DNA from: Candidatus Rifleibacteriota bacterium
GTDB lineage: Bacteria; Muiribacteriota; Ozemobacteria; Ozemobacterales; Ozemobacteraceae
DNA length: 45,847 bases
Direction of reading: 5' to 3'
NCBI GenBank assembly: GCA_015232575.1
Contig: JADFZL010000020.1
Span: forward strand, 1-45,847
Part shown: positions 7,332 through 15,374 of the stretch, one piece after another
Layout of the letters: each line of letters starts with the position of its first letter
How positions within the stretch are numbered: position 1 is the stretch's first letter
The notes under the pieces: generated by a model
The model's input: the letters and a program-made list of their open reading frames with translations, nothing else
The model's database searches: none
Told to the model about the DNA's origin: nothing
Program-made: the position numbers and the translations under genes

Positions 7332-8255
7332 GTGAAAGAAAAAAGGGAAGCTTGCTCGCCATCTTTTGTTGCTAGTCAGGTCTATTTTTTTCTCTTTGTG
7401 CTTATAATAATGTTCTTGCTGTCAGGCTATCGTCCTCCACCAGACGAGTGGTTAAGCTGCAGGGCCAGGGCAAGTTCATTACAGGGGGCACTTGAATGCT
7501 GGGCCGTGGAATCAGATAATTTGGTTGCTTCAGCTGTTTCTTCTGTTACGAGAGAGATTGATTTTAATATTTTTTCCGAGTCGGAAAAAAAAAGAGTATT
7601 TAATTCCCCATGGCCTAAATGTGAATATCGCTGTGATCCATATGATACGGTCTTCTGTCTGCAACACGGTTATCCCAGGGAACCATACGGGTTGTCTCTT
7701 AGAGAGCAGTTTATAAAAAATTGTCCGCCGGGGTTAAATGTTAATGACTATAAAATAGATTTTTCCAAATACAAAGTGCATCCTTCCCTTGTCTTTCCAA
7801 ATAAACAGTTGAATTTAATTCTTAAGCACTGGTTCATCGTATTCCCGCTTTTGTTTTTCCTCTTCTCTGTTTTAGTAAATTATATATTTCTTGGACGAAA
7901 AGTTTTCAGTATTCCAGGTTTTTACTTAACTTTTTCTCTGATGACTTCAATAAGCAATTCTGCAATAATATATGACTCTTATTTTTCGTCTCGACGTGCA
8001 GGCATGGGACTTTATGCTTATAAAACGCTTGACCTGTTAGGGTCAGTTATTCTTTCCTGGGGATTTTTCTGGTTCTTTTTATCTTTGATTCAGATTTTTT
8101 TTGGAAAGGTTGCCAACCTTTGCAGACATGCAAAACTCTATTTAGTGTTTCCTCTTTTTGCTTTTTTGCCTTTTTTTATACCGTTATTTGGTATTATTTC
8201 TTTCTTTTATACTGTCTATGTAATAAGGGACTACGGGAAATCACAGAACCAATAA
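7332..8255 (+). CDS. Polytopic membrane protein with Cys-rich external domain
   Basis: The 307-residue product starts at GTG behind AAGGAG. There is one membrane span at 17-32, then a 130-residue extracytoplasmic region with several cysteines (43, 56, 97, 101, 109, 131), then four spans at about 166-187, 192-210, 233-257 and 268-297. Near residues 43-57 the Cys-x5-Leu-Gln-Gly-Ala-Leu-Glu-Cys-Trp pattern recalls a motif found in prepilin-like proteins, but that link is only an impression. No function can be assigned. Base composition is AT-rich like its neighbours. Confidence 0.65.
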   Translation: MKEKREACSPSFVASQVYFFLFVLIIMFLLSGYRPPPDEWLSCRARASSLQGALECWAVESDNLVASAVSSVTREIDFNIFSESEKKRVFNSPWPKCEYRCDPYDTVFCLQHGYPREPYGLSLREQFIKNCPPGLNVNDYKIDFSKYKVHPSLVFPNKQLNLILKHWFIVFPLLFFLFSVLVNYIFLGRKVFSIPGFYLTFSLMTSISNSAIIYDSYFSSRRAGMGLYAYKTLDLLGSVILSWGFFWFFLSLIQIFFGKVANLCRHAKLYLVFPLFAFLPFFIPLFGIISFFYTVYVIRDYGKSQNQ

Positions 8256-8301
8256 TCAAAAATATGGTTAACCTTAGTAATCCAATTTATCTCGTTCTCA
8301 G

Positions 8302-8514
8302 TTGAAAGAGATTAAAGCGATTGTTGATGAGCATTGCAATGATTTCAAAAATTACTCATATCTCTGCAAATGGAGTTTGGCTCCTGGCTGGGGAAAAGAG
8401 CTGTTCATGCCTTATGAAGATTTTCCTTGGTTTGGAGATGTTCTTCTGATATTCAGATTTGATTGCTCACATGCAGGAAAAAACATACGACCATTAATAA
8501 GATTTTATCAGTGA
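8302..8514 (+). pseudogene. Protein-like fragment
   Basis: A 70-codon frame from a TTG without a ribosome binding site. Its aromatic-rich sequence (Gly-Trp-Gly-Lys-Glu-Leu-Phe-Met-Pro-Tyr-Glu-Asp-Phe-Pro-Trp-Phe) looks like part of a real domain rather than noise. It is probably the remnant of a larger gene. The following 220 bp up to 8737 are AT-rich and hold nothing recognisable. Confidence 0.3.
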
Positions 8515-8737
8515 CTTTTCGAAAGTTATGGAAAAATACAACAGTGGGCACCAATTGTTATAACATTGAGTAGATAGTAATATAAAACATAAGAATGAAC
8601 ATCAGTACTAAATCAAACAAAGTTAATAAAAATATTTTTGACTTCTCATTTTATGCATGTTAGCATTTCGGGTACTGAAGAGGCTAGCTTAATAATTTAT
8701 TTTTGCACTTATTTCAGAGTTGAGGGGAAAATTAATA

Positions 8738-9946
8738 ATGGCATCCTGTAATCGGAGAACTGGCAGTATCATAATGCTTCTTGTTGCATCGTTTTTTATT
8801 ATCAGTCTGCTTGCATTTGTAATTGATATTGGATTCATGTATTTTCAGAATGCACGCATAAATACCGCCGTAAATGCCAGTTGGAAAGGTGGATATGATT
8901 TACTTTCCGGTTTACGTGACGGCTTGTTGACTGATGCCCAAAAAGAACAGGTAAGACAGCGGGTAAGGGAAATCATGGTTGAAAACGGTTTTTCAAAGGA
9001 TGAAGTCGCCTCAAAAACTGCAGTACTGTTTTTTGACAATGACAGGGGCTTTGAAGTTGCTGCAAGTGCCAGTTTTGGGTTGTTTTTCGCACGAGTTATG
9101 GGTTTTCAGATTGCAAATGTGTATTCAAGAAGAGATAATTTAATTACAGATCCGTTAAGCGGAAAAAAATATGCTCCGCGGTTGCCTGTTCCAATTGCTA
9201 TTCCTCACGCTGTGGTCAAAGATATTTCAAGCGAAAAAGTTGAAGTATCGCCATTGCCTTCAGAAGGATTCAAACCCGGCAGAGAATATATTTTAAAACC
9301 TGGCTCTGATAAACAATCAAATCAACCTGAAAAAATTGCAGAAAACATTCAAACAACAAGTACATCAACTGAAGAGATCAAAGTTGTTTCTGACCTTTCT
9401 GAGTTGGAAAATGACTCTTCAGGAGGAATTAAGAAAAATAATTTTGGTATTGTAGAACTTGACAACATAAGTGGCGGCGGAGCAGAAAAGTTCAGAAAAA
9501 ACCTCTTATTTGGATGCAATAAACCGTTAGAAGTGAATCATCGCATTATTATTGATTCGAATTCTTATTCCGATATTTGTGATGAAGCAATCAAACTTCT
9601 GGTATCTTCGGACACAGCATCTGCGGCAGTTTCAGTGGCAAGAGTTATTCTGCCCGTTGTAGATGTTCCACCAGAGGTTTCAGGACATAATAATAAAGCA
9701 GTTTATGAAATTGCATGTACCGACAACCCTGCTGGAAAAAGCAAGCTCAAGGATTATCAATTCAAGTCGTCACTGCGCATTATTGGCTTCGCAGAATTTG
9801 AAATTATTCCACCTTCAAAGTATTCGCGTGCCGGAACCAAGATTGAACAAGGTGATAATGGTGATCTTGGCCCAGCTCTTTCCGGGCAGATCAGGGGAAA
9901 ATTTCTGAAATACGTGGTTGTTCCAGGTGAAATTAAGCCTCAGTAA
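8738..9946 (+). CDS. TadG-like pilus-assembly/secretion protein
   Basis: The 402-residue product is read from ATG 8738 (GAGGGG upstream); the frame is open from a TTG at 8720. The N-terminus, Arg-Arg-Thr-Gly-Ser-Ile followed by a hydrophobic span (residues 8-30) and Asp-Ile-Gly-Phe-Met-Tyr, is the signature of the TadG/TadE-like N-terminal domain of Flp pilus systems, where a membrane anchor carries a periplasmic part. The rest is periplasmic and not assignable. No other tad genes are nearby, so a link to Flp pili is only by family. A dispersed palindrome separates it from the convergent transporter gene. Confidence 0.6.
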   Translation: MASCNRRTGSIIMLLVASFFIISLLAFVIDIGFMYFQNARINTAVNASWKGGYDLLSGLRDGLLTDAQKEQVRQRVREIMVENGFSKDEVASKTAVLFFDNDRGFEVAASASFGLFFARVMGFQIANVYSRRDNLITDPLSGKKYAPRLPVPIAIPHAVVKDISSEKVEVSPLPSEGFKPGREYILKPGSDKQSNQPEKIAENIQTTSTSTEEIKVVSDLSELENDSSGGIKKNNFGIVELDNISGGGAEKFRKNLLFGCNKPLEVNHRIIIDSNSYSDICDEAIKLLVSSDTASAAVSVARVILPVVDVPPEVSGHNNKAVYEIACTDNPAGKSKLKDYQFKSSLRIIGFAEFEIIPPSKYSRAGTKIEQGDNGDLGPALSGQIRGKFLKYVVVPGEIKPQ

Positions 9947-10043
9947 TAAAGCATCCCGCACATGCCCTCAACCATGTCAATTCCAGGGAGAGAGCAATAA
10001 ATAATATGACTCTTTCATTTAGATTTGTTGTATTTTAGAAAGT

Positions 10044-10108
10044 TGTCATCTCGAACGAATGTGAGAGATCTGATAAATGCAGGATTTTTCCCTATGGTCG
10101 AAATGACA
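10044..10108. repeat. Dispersed palindromic repeat, copy 1
   Basis: Imperfect inverted repeat beginning TGTCATCTCGAACGAATGTG and ending GGTCGAAATGACA. It belongs to the family found throughout the core of this window and lies between two convergent genes (tadG-like and the transporter permease). It could act as a bidirectional terminator hairpin. Confidence 0.85.
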
Positions 10109-10124
10109 AAATTGGAATTCTGGA

Positions 10125-11114
10125 CTACTGAGAATGGCCTGATTTTAAAAGAAGTGAAAGAAAGAAGGGCGCCCCGAAAAGAGCTGTAAGTGTTCCGACG
10201 GGAAGTTCTACTCCTGTTGGAGATATTCTTGCGAGAGTATCTGCAAACATGAGAAGTCCAGCACCAACAGAAAAAGTTGCCGGAATAAGTATCTTGTGAT
10301 CTGAACCGAAGACCAGCCTTACAGCATGCGGGACAAACATTCCGATAAATCCTATCATTCCAGCAAGAGAAACAGCAATTGCTGTTAAAAGTGATGCACA
10401 AAGCAGGGCAACTTTTTTTGTTCCTTCCGGCGGAATTCCAAGGTGATATGCCTGATGATCGCCAAGTGCAATAAGATTCAGGCGATGGGAATACACCCAG
10501 AGAATTGCAGATGTAATGATTGAAACGACAGCCAGAGGCTTGAAAAGTGCCGGTTCCGGAACACTCAAGCTTCCCATAAGCCAGGCAAAAATTCTCGGAA
10601 GGTCTTTTCCCGCAAGAATAAGCACGAGAGAAATCAGTGCCGCGAAAAAAGCATTCAGAACAACTCCAGCAAGAATAAGGCGTCCTCTGTCTATTTTCCC
10701 GCCTGAACCGGCAAGCATTTGTACGAGAAACATTGCCCCAACTCCACCCATAAATGCTCCGCATACAAGAACAAGCGGACGGTGAATGCCAGACAGCTGA
10801 ATCAGCACCGCGGCAAGGCCTGAACCACCTGACACACCAAGTATAAACGGGTCAGCCAAAGGATTTCTTAGAAGGCTCTGAAAAACAAGCCCAGCCAGCG
10901 CAAGGCTTCCGCCAACAATCAATCCGAGTACAAGTCTGGGAAGTCTTACTGAAAAAAGGATCAGTTCACGGTATTCCCATTTATCAGCAAAGGCGTTTTG
11001 CCAGACAGTTAAATCAAATGGATGAACAGACCTTTCACTGCCAAGACACAAGCACAAAAAGCCTGTGATAGCCATAATCAGAAAGCCAATTGCCAGTGCA
11101 GTAACGGGTTTCAT
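10125..11114 (-). CDS. BtuC/FecCD-family ABC transporter permease
   Basis: The 329-residue protein has the multi-span layout of permeases for vitamin B12, haem or siderophores. The diagnostic stretch near residues 70-105 includes Gly-Leu-Val-Phe-Gln-Ser-Leu-Leu-Arg-Asn-Pro-Leu-Ala-Asp-Pro and Gly-Val-Ser-Gly-Gly-Ser-Gly-Leu. The later Gly-Phe-Ile-Gly-Met-Phe-Val-Pro-His motif, near residue 255, is the loop that contacts the ATPase. It would form the membrane channel for the substrate delivered by the binding protein encoded just upstream. No ATPase gene follows; the next gene is convergent. The substrate cannot be decided from sequence alone. Confidence 0.92.
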   Translation of the reverse strand: MKPVTALAIGFLIMAITGFLCLCLGSERSVHPFDLTVWQNAFADKWEYRELILFSVRLPRLVLGLIVGGSLALAGLVFQSLLRNPLADPFILGVSGGSGLAAVLIQLSGIHRPLVLVCGAFMGGVGAMFLVQMLAGSGGKIDRGRLILAGVVLNAFFAALISLVLILAGKDLPRIFAWLMGSLSVPEPALFKPLAVVSIITSAILWVYSHRLNLIALGDHQAYHLGIPPEGTKKVALLCASLLTAIAVSLAGMIGFIGMFVPHAVRLVFGSDHKILIPATFSVGAGLLMFADTLARISPTGVELPVGTLTALFGAPFFLSLLLKSGHSQ

Positions 11115-11157
11115 TTGGTGCGACCTTCTTATGATAACTATTTTTTCTCCGTGGATC

Positions 11158-11270
11158 TCAGCCTCTGTACAACTGCCATGAACTTAAAGAAAGATGCATT
11201 TTTCCTGATATTTCATGGCAAGTCGTAGATACGGCATCGCCAACTTAGTTCATGGCAGTGCAGCCTCTGT
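11158..11270. repeat. Inverted repeat unit between binding protein and permease genes
   Basis: The arms ACTGCCATGAACT (11172-11184) and its complement (11247-11259) form a 13-bp stem. The direct repeat CAGCCTCTGT flanks them on both sides (about 11158-11167 and 11261-11270). It lies in the 172-bp gap between two genes expected to be co-transcribed. It may be a small mobile hairpin element or may tune expression between binding protein and permease. It lacks the conserved boxes of a cobalamin riboswitch. Confidence 0.6.
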
Positions 11271-11286
11271 GGCTGGTTTATAACTT

Positions 11287-12111
11287 TCACTTTTCTGAAT
11301 CCAGAATTTTGACCAATATTTCAATTGCCTTGAGACATCGCGGGCCCGGACGGGTAAAAATGTCCGGATCGACTTTGAAAATACTTTTACTTTTAACCGC
11401 TGGAATATTTTGCCAGCCGGGTCTTGATGAAATAGACAAGGGGTCCTGTGCAGGATATGCCAATATTATAACATCAGGATTTTCAGTAATAACTTTTTCC
11501 ATACTTACAAGCGGGAATGGTGATTCGGTATGTTCAAAAATGTTTTTTCCGCCTGCAATTTTTACAAGATCATTTATAAAAGATGTTCCGCCAGCAGCCT
11601 GAATAGGGGAATCCCAGATTTCTACATAAACTTTTCGGGGCGATGGTACTACTTTTTGAAGATCTGAAATTTTCTTTTTCCATTCATCTGCAAATTTTAC
11701 TCCCTTTTCGGGATTACCTAGAGTTGAAGACAGCAAAACAGCCGCCTGAGGTATTTCATCAATTTTTATCAATTGAAGGTCAATGTATTTAATTTTAAAC
11801 TGTTCAAATATTGTACGATATTTTTCATGAGCCCTGTTAAGATCGAAAATATAGTCTGGTTTCAACCCGACTATTTTTTCCAGATCAAGTTCCATGGCAC
11901 CAATTCTGGCCTGTGAAGCAATTTCTGCTGGATAATTACAGAGAGTGGTTACAGCAACAATCTGGTCACTGTATCCAAGTTCGCACAAAAGCTCTGTCAA
12001 CGATGGAAGCAGCGAAACAATGCGTGATTTAGCAGACGCCTGAGAAGGAATAAGGAAGCACAAAATTGTTATAACAACAAAGGCTATTCCAGAACGCTTA
12101 GTGTTGTTCAT
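11287..12111 (-). CDS. Periplasmic cobalamin/metal-chelate binding protein (BtuF-like)
   Basis: The 274-residue product is read from ATG 12111, which overlaps the mltG stop by 14 nt; the frame stays open further upstream inside mltG, but that part is a shadow. Residues 8-28 are a signal peptide (Ser-Gln-Ala-Ser-Ala). Arg-Ile-Val-Ser-Leu-Leu-Pro-Ser-Leu-Thr-Glu-Leu opens the mature domain as in BtuF/FepB-type proteins, and Leu-Lys-Pro-Asp-Tyr-Ile and Asn-Pro-Asp-Val-Ile-Ile mark the two lobes. It delivers the ligand to the permease encoded next. The overlap suggests translational coupling to mltG, an odd pairing. Confidence 0.88.
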   Translation of the reverse strand: MNNTKRSGIAFVVITILCFLIPSQASAKSRIVSLLPSLTELLCELGYSDQIVAVTTLCNYPAEIASQARIGAMELDLEKIVGLKPDYIFDLNRAHEKYRTIFEQFKIKYIDLQLIKIDEIPQAAVLLSSTLGNPEKGVKFADEWKKKISDLQKVVPSPRKVYVEIWDSPIQAAGGTSFINDLVKIAGGKNIFEHTESPFPLVSMEKVITENPDVIILAYPAQDPLSISSRPGWQNIPAVKSKSIFKVDPDIFTRPGPRCLKAIEILVKILDSEK

Positions 12112-13147
12112 CAGTTGAAAGTTTGTTTTTTTTGCGTTCTTCAAAGAATATTTTTTTATTTCGATCGTGCTCAGCGGCTGACTTTGCAAAGCGGTGTCCT
12201 TCTGATGCATCAGAGACAAAGAAAAGAAATTCACTCTGTGCAGGTGAAGCAACAGCCTCAATTGAAGACCTGCCGAAGTTACTAATGGGTGTTGGAGGCA
12301 AACCAATGTTCTGATAAGTATTATAGGGAGAAACAATTCGAAGATCTTCATAAAGCAACCGCTCTTTATGCATTGGAAGTGCGTATTGAACAGTAGCACA
12401 TGATTCGAGCCGCATGTTCTTTTTCAGTCTGTTGAGAAAAACTGATGCAACCAGCGGTCTTTCGCTTTCGAGCTTACATTCGCGCTCTACAATTGATGCG
12501 AGTATGCATTTCTGATAGACGGAAAGATCTTTTTCATTTGAGGAAGAACAAGCTTTTTCAACGACATTTTTTGTCATAAGAAGCATAGTTTCAGCAATTT
12601 CGGAAGCAGTAACGCCTTTTCTGAAAATGTAAGTCTCCGGGAATGCCAATCCTTCAGGATTTGGTATAGTTCCCCAGTCTGAAAAAACTTTTGAGACCAG
12701 TTCACGAGAATTTATTTTTTCAAGGAAAGATTCAGCTGAGCAGGCCTGACTTGATTCAAGCGCCTGTGCAATCATTTTAAGGGTCAATCCTTCGGGGATG
12801 GTGAATTTAAAATTTTCTTCACGTCCCTCAAGAAGGATAGAAATAATATCATCAATAGACTCACCACCATTAAACTTGTAGGTGCCTGGTCTGAGCCGGT
12901 TTGAAACTCCGTTAAATCTTACCCAGAAAGAAAATACAAAAGCACTTGAAACAACGCGTGAACCTTTCAGAACACCGGCTATTTGTCTTGTTTGAAGCCC
13001 TTTCGGAATAGTTACTTCTACTGGAGCAGAAAAAGCTGCCCGCGATGCAAGCATTTCGTTAAACCACAAAGCACCACCGGCAACAAAGCTCATTATTGCA
13101 AGGGCAGAGAGAACCACCCCGAAAAGAAAATACTTGACAAAAAGCAT
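12098..13147 (-). CDS. mltG: Endolytic murein transglycosylase MltG
   Basis: The 349-residue protein has one N-terminal membrane span (about 5-30) and a YceG domain. Family motifs are all present: Ile-Pro-Glu-Gly-Leu-Thr (117-122), Asn-Pro-Glu-Gly-Leu-Ala-Phe-Pro-Glu-Thr-Tyr (163-173), Ala-Ser-Ile-Val-Glu-Arg-Glu with catalytic Glu221, Ser-Pro-Tyr-Asn-Thr-Tyr and Gly-Leu-Pro-Pro-Thr-Pro-Ile. It cuts nascent glycan strands in the periplasm and so sets their length. The length is normal. It lies 27 bp downstream of the NHL lipoprotein gene on the same strand and overlaps the binding-protein gene. Confidence 0.95.
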   Translation of the reverse strand: MLFVKYFLFGVVLSALAIMSFVAGGALWFNEMLASRAAFSAPVEVTIPKGLQTRQIAGVLKGSRVVSSAFVFSFWVRFNGVSNRLRPGTYKFNGGESIDDIISILLEGREENFKFTIPEGLTLKMIAQALESSQACSAESFLEKINSRELVSKVFSDWGTIPNPEGLAFPETYIFRKGVTASEIAETMLLMTKNVVEKACSSSNEKDLSVYQKCILASIVERECKLESERPLVASVFLNRLKKNMRLESCATVQYALPMHKERLLYEDLRIVSPYNTYQNIGLPPTPISNFGRSSIEAVASPAQSEFLFFVSDASEGHRFAKSAAEHDRNKKIFFEERKKNKLSTDEQH

Positions 13148-13174
13148 TCGATTAAAGAATAATCGCCATAAAAA

Positions 13175-14080
13175 TTACTTGCCTGTCGATTTTTTGTACT
13201 TAATAATAACATTTCTGCTGTTATCAAGAACAAAAACCTGGCCTTCAGGATTCGCAGCAATTCCGCGTGGATAGAGGAACTGCCCGGTTTCTTTTCCAAT
13301 TGCACCAATCTTCGAAATAAGTTCACCCTTTGCGTCAAGAAGAACTACAGGTACTTCTCCGAGATCAAGGAGGAAAATATTCCCCATGCTGTCTACAAAA
13401 ACACTCGAAGGGCCCTTTATCTGTTCGAATTCACCCTTTTTGGTGTATTCCTGCTCTACCTCGCCACTCATGGTCATTTTCACAACCCGTCTTGTACCAT
13501 AATCTGTAACGTAAATACTTTCATTTACAATTTGTATAGAGGTCGGATGAACAAGTGCTCCCTTTCCGCTTCCTCCAATTGATCCGATGAACGCGCCCAT
13601 CATATTATACTTATGAATGGCCGGCTGTCTTGAAAAAACGACATATATGTTTCCAGACTTATCTGTAGCGACATCCATCGGAAATTTTACCTTTTCGGTA
13701 ACTTTCAAAATGGGTGTACCGCTCTGATTGAATTTTACAATTTTATGACCACGGTAATCGCAGATAAAAATATCCTGCGTAAGTTTGTTAACCGTACAAC
13801 CAGTTATTCCCTGCAGTTTGAATCCGGTTGAGCCAAATTCTCCACCGGTGACTTTGACGGAGCCATCTTTAGGGTTAATTATCTGAAATCGCGTATTTCC
13901 GGAATCACACACAAGAAGCTCGCCGCTATTCAGCAACTCCATGTCTGTTCCGCCCAGAAGTTCACCGCGACCAGACCCCTGACTTCCAATTTCTCCTTCG
14001 AAAAAATAGCTTTCAGGAACGCATCCAGTGGTTAACATAACAATACACATCAGCGAGAGAACAGGCAAAAATCTTCTCAT
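13175..14080 (-). CDS. NHL-repeat lipoprotein
   Basis: The 301-residue product begins at ATG behind AAGGGAAG. Residues 1-20 are a lipoprotein signal with Leu-Thr-Thr-Gly-Cys, giving a lipidated Cys20. The mature part consists of about five NHL repeats, each with a Gly-x-Ile/Leu-Tyr/Phe-Val-x-Asp strand (for example Gly-Asn-Ile-Tyr-Val-Val and Gly-Gln-Val-Phe-Val-Leu-Asp) and a Pro-x-Gly-Ile or Pro-Thr-Ser-Ile turn, predicting a beta propeller. It is probably a membrane-anchored scaffold in the periplasm; the partner is unknown. It precedes mltG in a likely operon. Confidence 0.85.
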   Translation of the reverse strand: MRRFLPVLSLMCIVMLTTGCVPESYFFEGEIGSQGSGRGELLGGTDMELLNSGELLVCDSGNTRFQIINPKDGSVKVTGGEFGSTGFKLQGITGCTVNKLTQDIFICDYRGHKIVKFNQSGTPILKVTEKVKFPMDVATDKSGNIYVVFSRQPAIHKYNMMGAFIGSIGGSGKGALVHPTSIQIVNESIYVTDYGTRRVVKMTMSGEVEQEYTKKGEFEQIKGPSSVFVDSMGNIFLLDLGEVPVVLLDAKGELISKIGAIGKETGQFLYPRGIAANPEGQVFVLDNSRNVIIKYKKSTGK

Positions 14081-14295
14081 AATTTATCTTCCCTTAGTCA
14101 TCTTCCACAAAGTATACGAAAAAAAGCAATCAAAAATCAATCTTTTTTATTTTTTTCTGAATATTTACATGCTTTTTTTAATTCTTATACAAATACATCG
14201 ACTATTATGTTAATATTTTAAAAAATATTAATTCTTAGCTTTTTTTTTTTTCAATTTTAATGTAAAATCTGTTTAACTAAATATGGGGGTAGATA

Positions 14296-14679
14296 ATGGA
14301 CACTATATGCAGGCACCGCAAAACAGGAAGGCCTCTGGCATTCACTCTTGTTGAAATAATGATAGTTATTGCAATCATTGGTATTCTTGCAGGCATGGCG
14401 ATACCAAATTTTCGCAGATTGAGAGATCAGGCAAGAGAAAAGAAATGTTTTGAATATTCCAGTCTGCTTACAAGAACATCAGAACTTTATTATATTGACC
14501 AGAAAAGTTATGCAACTGAGCCTGCAGGTCTTGAGCCATATCTCTCCAATGGAAGACTTCCAATTTGCCCAAGTAAAGGGTTATATCAATGGATACCCGG
14601 AACTGAACTTGGTGGAATAGACGGACAAAAAGTGCGCTGCACAATTCACGGGCATGCCACTGGAACATTTGGCGGTTGA
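14296..14679 (+). CDS. Type IV pilin-like / pseudopilin
   Basis: The 127-residue product starts at ATG behind GGGGG. Residues 1-15 are a basic leader. Residues 16-38 are the classic N-methylation helix, Phe-Thr-Leu-Val-Glu-Ile-Met-Ile-Val-Ile-Ala-Ile-Ile, with Glu at mature position 5. The residue before the cleavage site is Ala, not the usual Gly. The C-terminus has a Cys-Pro-Ser-Lys-Gly ... Cys-Thr-Ile-His-Gly pair likely to form a disulfide, typical of small pseudopilins with a short beta domain. It stands alone, convergent with the GerMN gene. The upstream 215 bp are very AT-rich. Confidence 0.85.
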   Translation: MDTICRHRKTGRPLAFTLVEIMIVIAIIGILAGMAIPNFRRLRDQAREKKCFEYSSLLTRTSELYYIDQKSYATEPAGLEPYLSNGRLPICPSKGLYQWIPGTELGGIDGQKVRCTIHGHATGTFGG

Positions 14680-14696
14680 GTTTCTGCTGAGCTGAA

Positions 14697-15353
14697 TTAC
14701 AAATTGCTGGCAAGAAGTGGTTCAAAGCGAGTAAACAGTTGCCTCATACCAAGGTGCCCTTTCATTGTTTCTGTTTCGACGCCATTAATAAGTATTTTCA
14801 CTTTTGCTTTTTTGTCCAGCTCAGTAAGTGTGTTCACAATTGAATAAACGGCCAGGACTTCTTCAGCTGCACCGCCTGGGTGCTTATCGATGAACTCCCG
14901 GCTCAAATCAAGATAAAAGATTCCCTGGTTGAAAAAAATTGACCTTACGATCGTCCCTTCCGGGATGGTTCTTCTTGCCTCTGGTGAAACCGGGCCCTTT
15001 AAAAGCTCGCTGATAATGTTTCCGGCAAGAGTAAGAAGCATTTTTTCCTGGGGGATTTTTCTTATTTCACGAATAAGTTTGTCTTTATCTTTTGCCGAAA
15101 AATACAGTGTTATTATTTGTCCATCACCGTCAGTAGCCGCTAATACTGAATCTGACACAGCTTCGCTGTTTCCGGGAAGTACTTCCTTATTCTTATCTGT
15201 AGCTGCAGTGCTTTTTCCAGAAATTCCCGGAAGAATCTTATCGACAAACAGAAAATAGCCGGACACCATCAAACCAAGAATTATCAAACCCATCAACAGG
15301 AACAAAAAGCTCTCCTGTTTTTTTCTTTTTGTTTTCCTCAAATCGATTGTCAT
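14697..15353 (-). CDS. GerMN-domain membrane-anchored protein
   Basis: The 218-residue protein has a basic N-terminus, one membrane span (about 16-36), a variable linker, and a GerMN domain from about residue 78 to 205. Domain marks are Ile-Thr-Leu-Tyr-Phe-Ser, the Glu-Leu-Leu-Lys-Gly-Pro segment, Ile-Pro-Glu-Gly-Thr-Ile-Val and Phe-Tyr-Leu-Asp-Leu-Ser-Arg-Glu-Phe. GerMN domains occur in spore-germination proteins and in envelope proteins of non-sporulators, often next to amidases, as here. It sits 21 bp after the amidase gene in the same operon. A cell-wall role is likely; no enzyme activity is implied. Confidence 0.85.
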   Translation of the reverse strand: MTIDLRKTKRKKQESFLFLLMGLIILGLMVSGYFLFVDKILPGISGKSTAATDKNKEVLPGNSEAVSDSVLAATDGDGQIITLYFSAKDKDKLIREIRKIPQEKMLLTLAGNIISELLKGPVSPEARRTIPEGTIVRSIFFNQGIFYLDLSREFIDKHPGGAAEEVLAVYSIVNTLTELDKKAKVKILINGVETETMKGHLGMRQLFTRFEPLLASNL

Positions 15354-15374
15354 TGGGAAATCCCTTTCGTATTG

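Noticed and set aside
10015..10764. Minus-strand frame of 249 codons rich in Cys and Ser
   Set aside because: It is a frame-shifted shadow of the transporter permease gene, which has clear family motifs in the true frame.
11115..11286. Cobalamin riboswitch upstream of the BtuC-type permease
   Set aside because: The stretch has a hairpin, but I see no B12 box or the other conserved stretches of that class.
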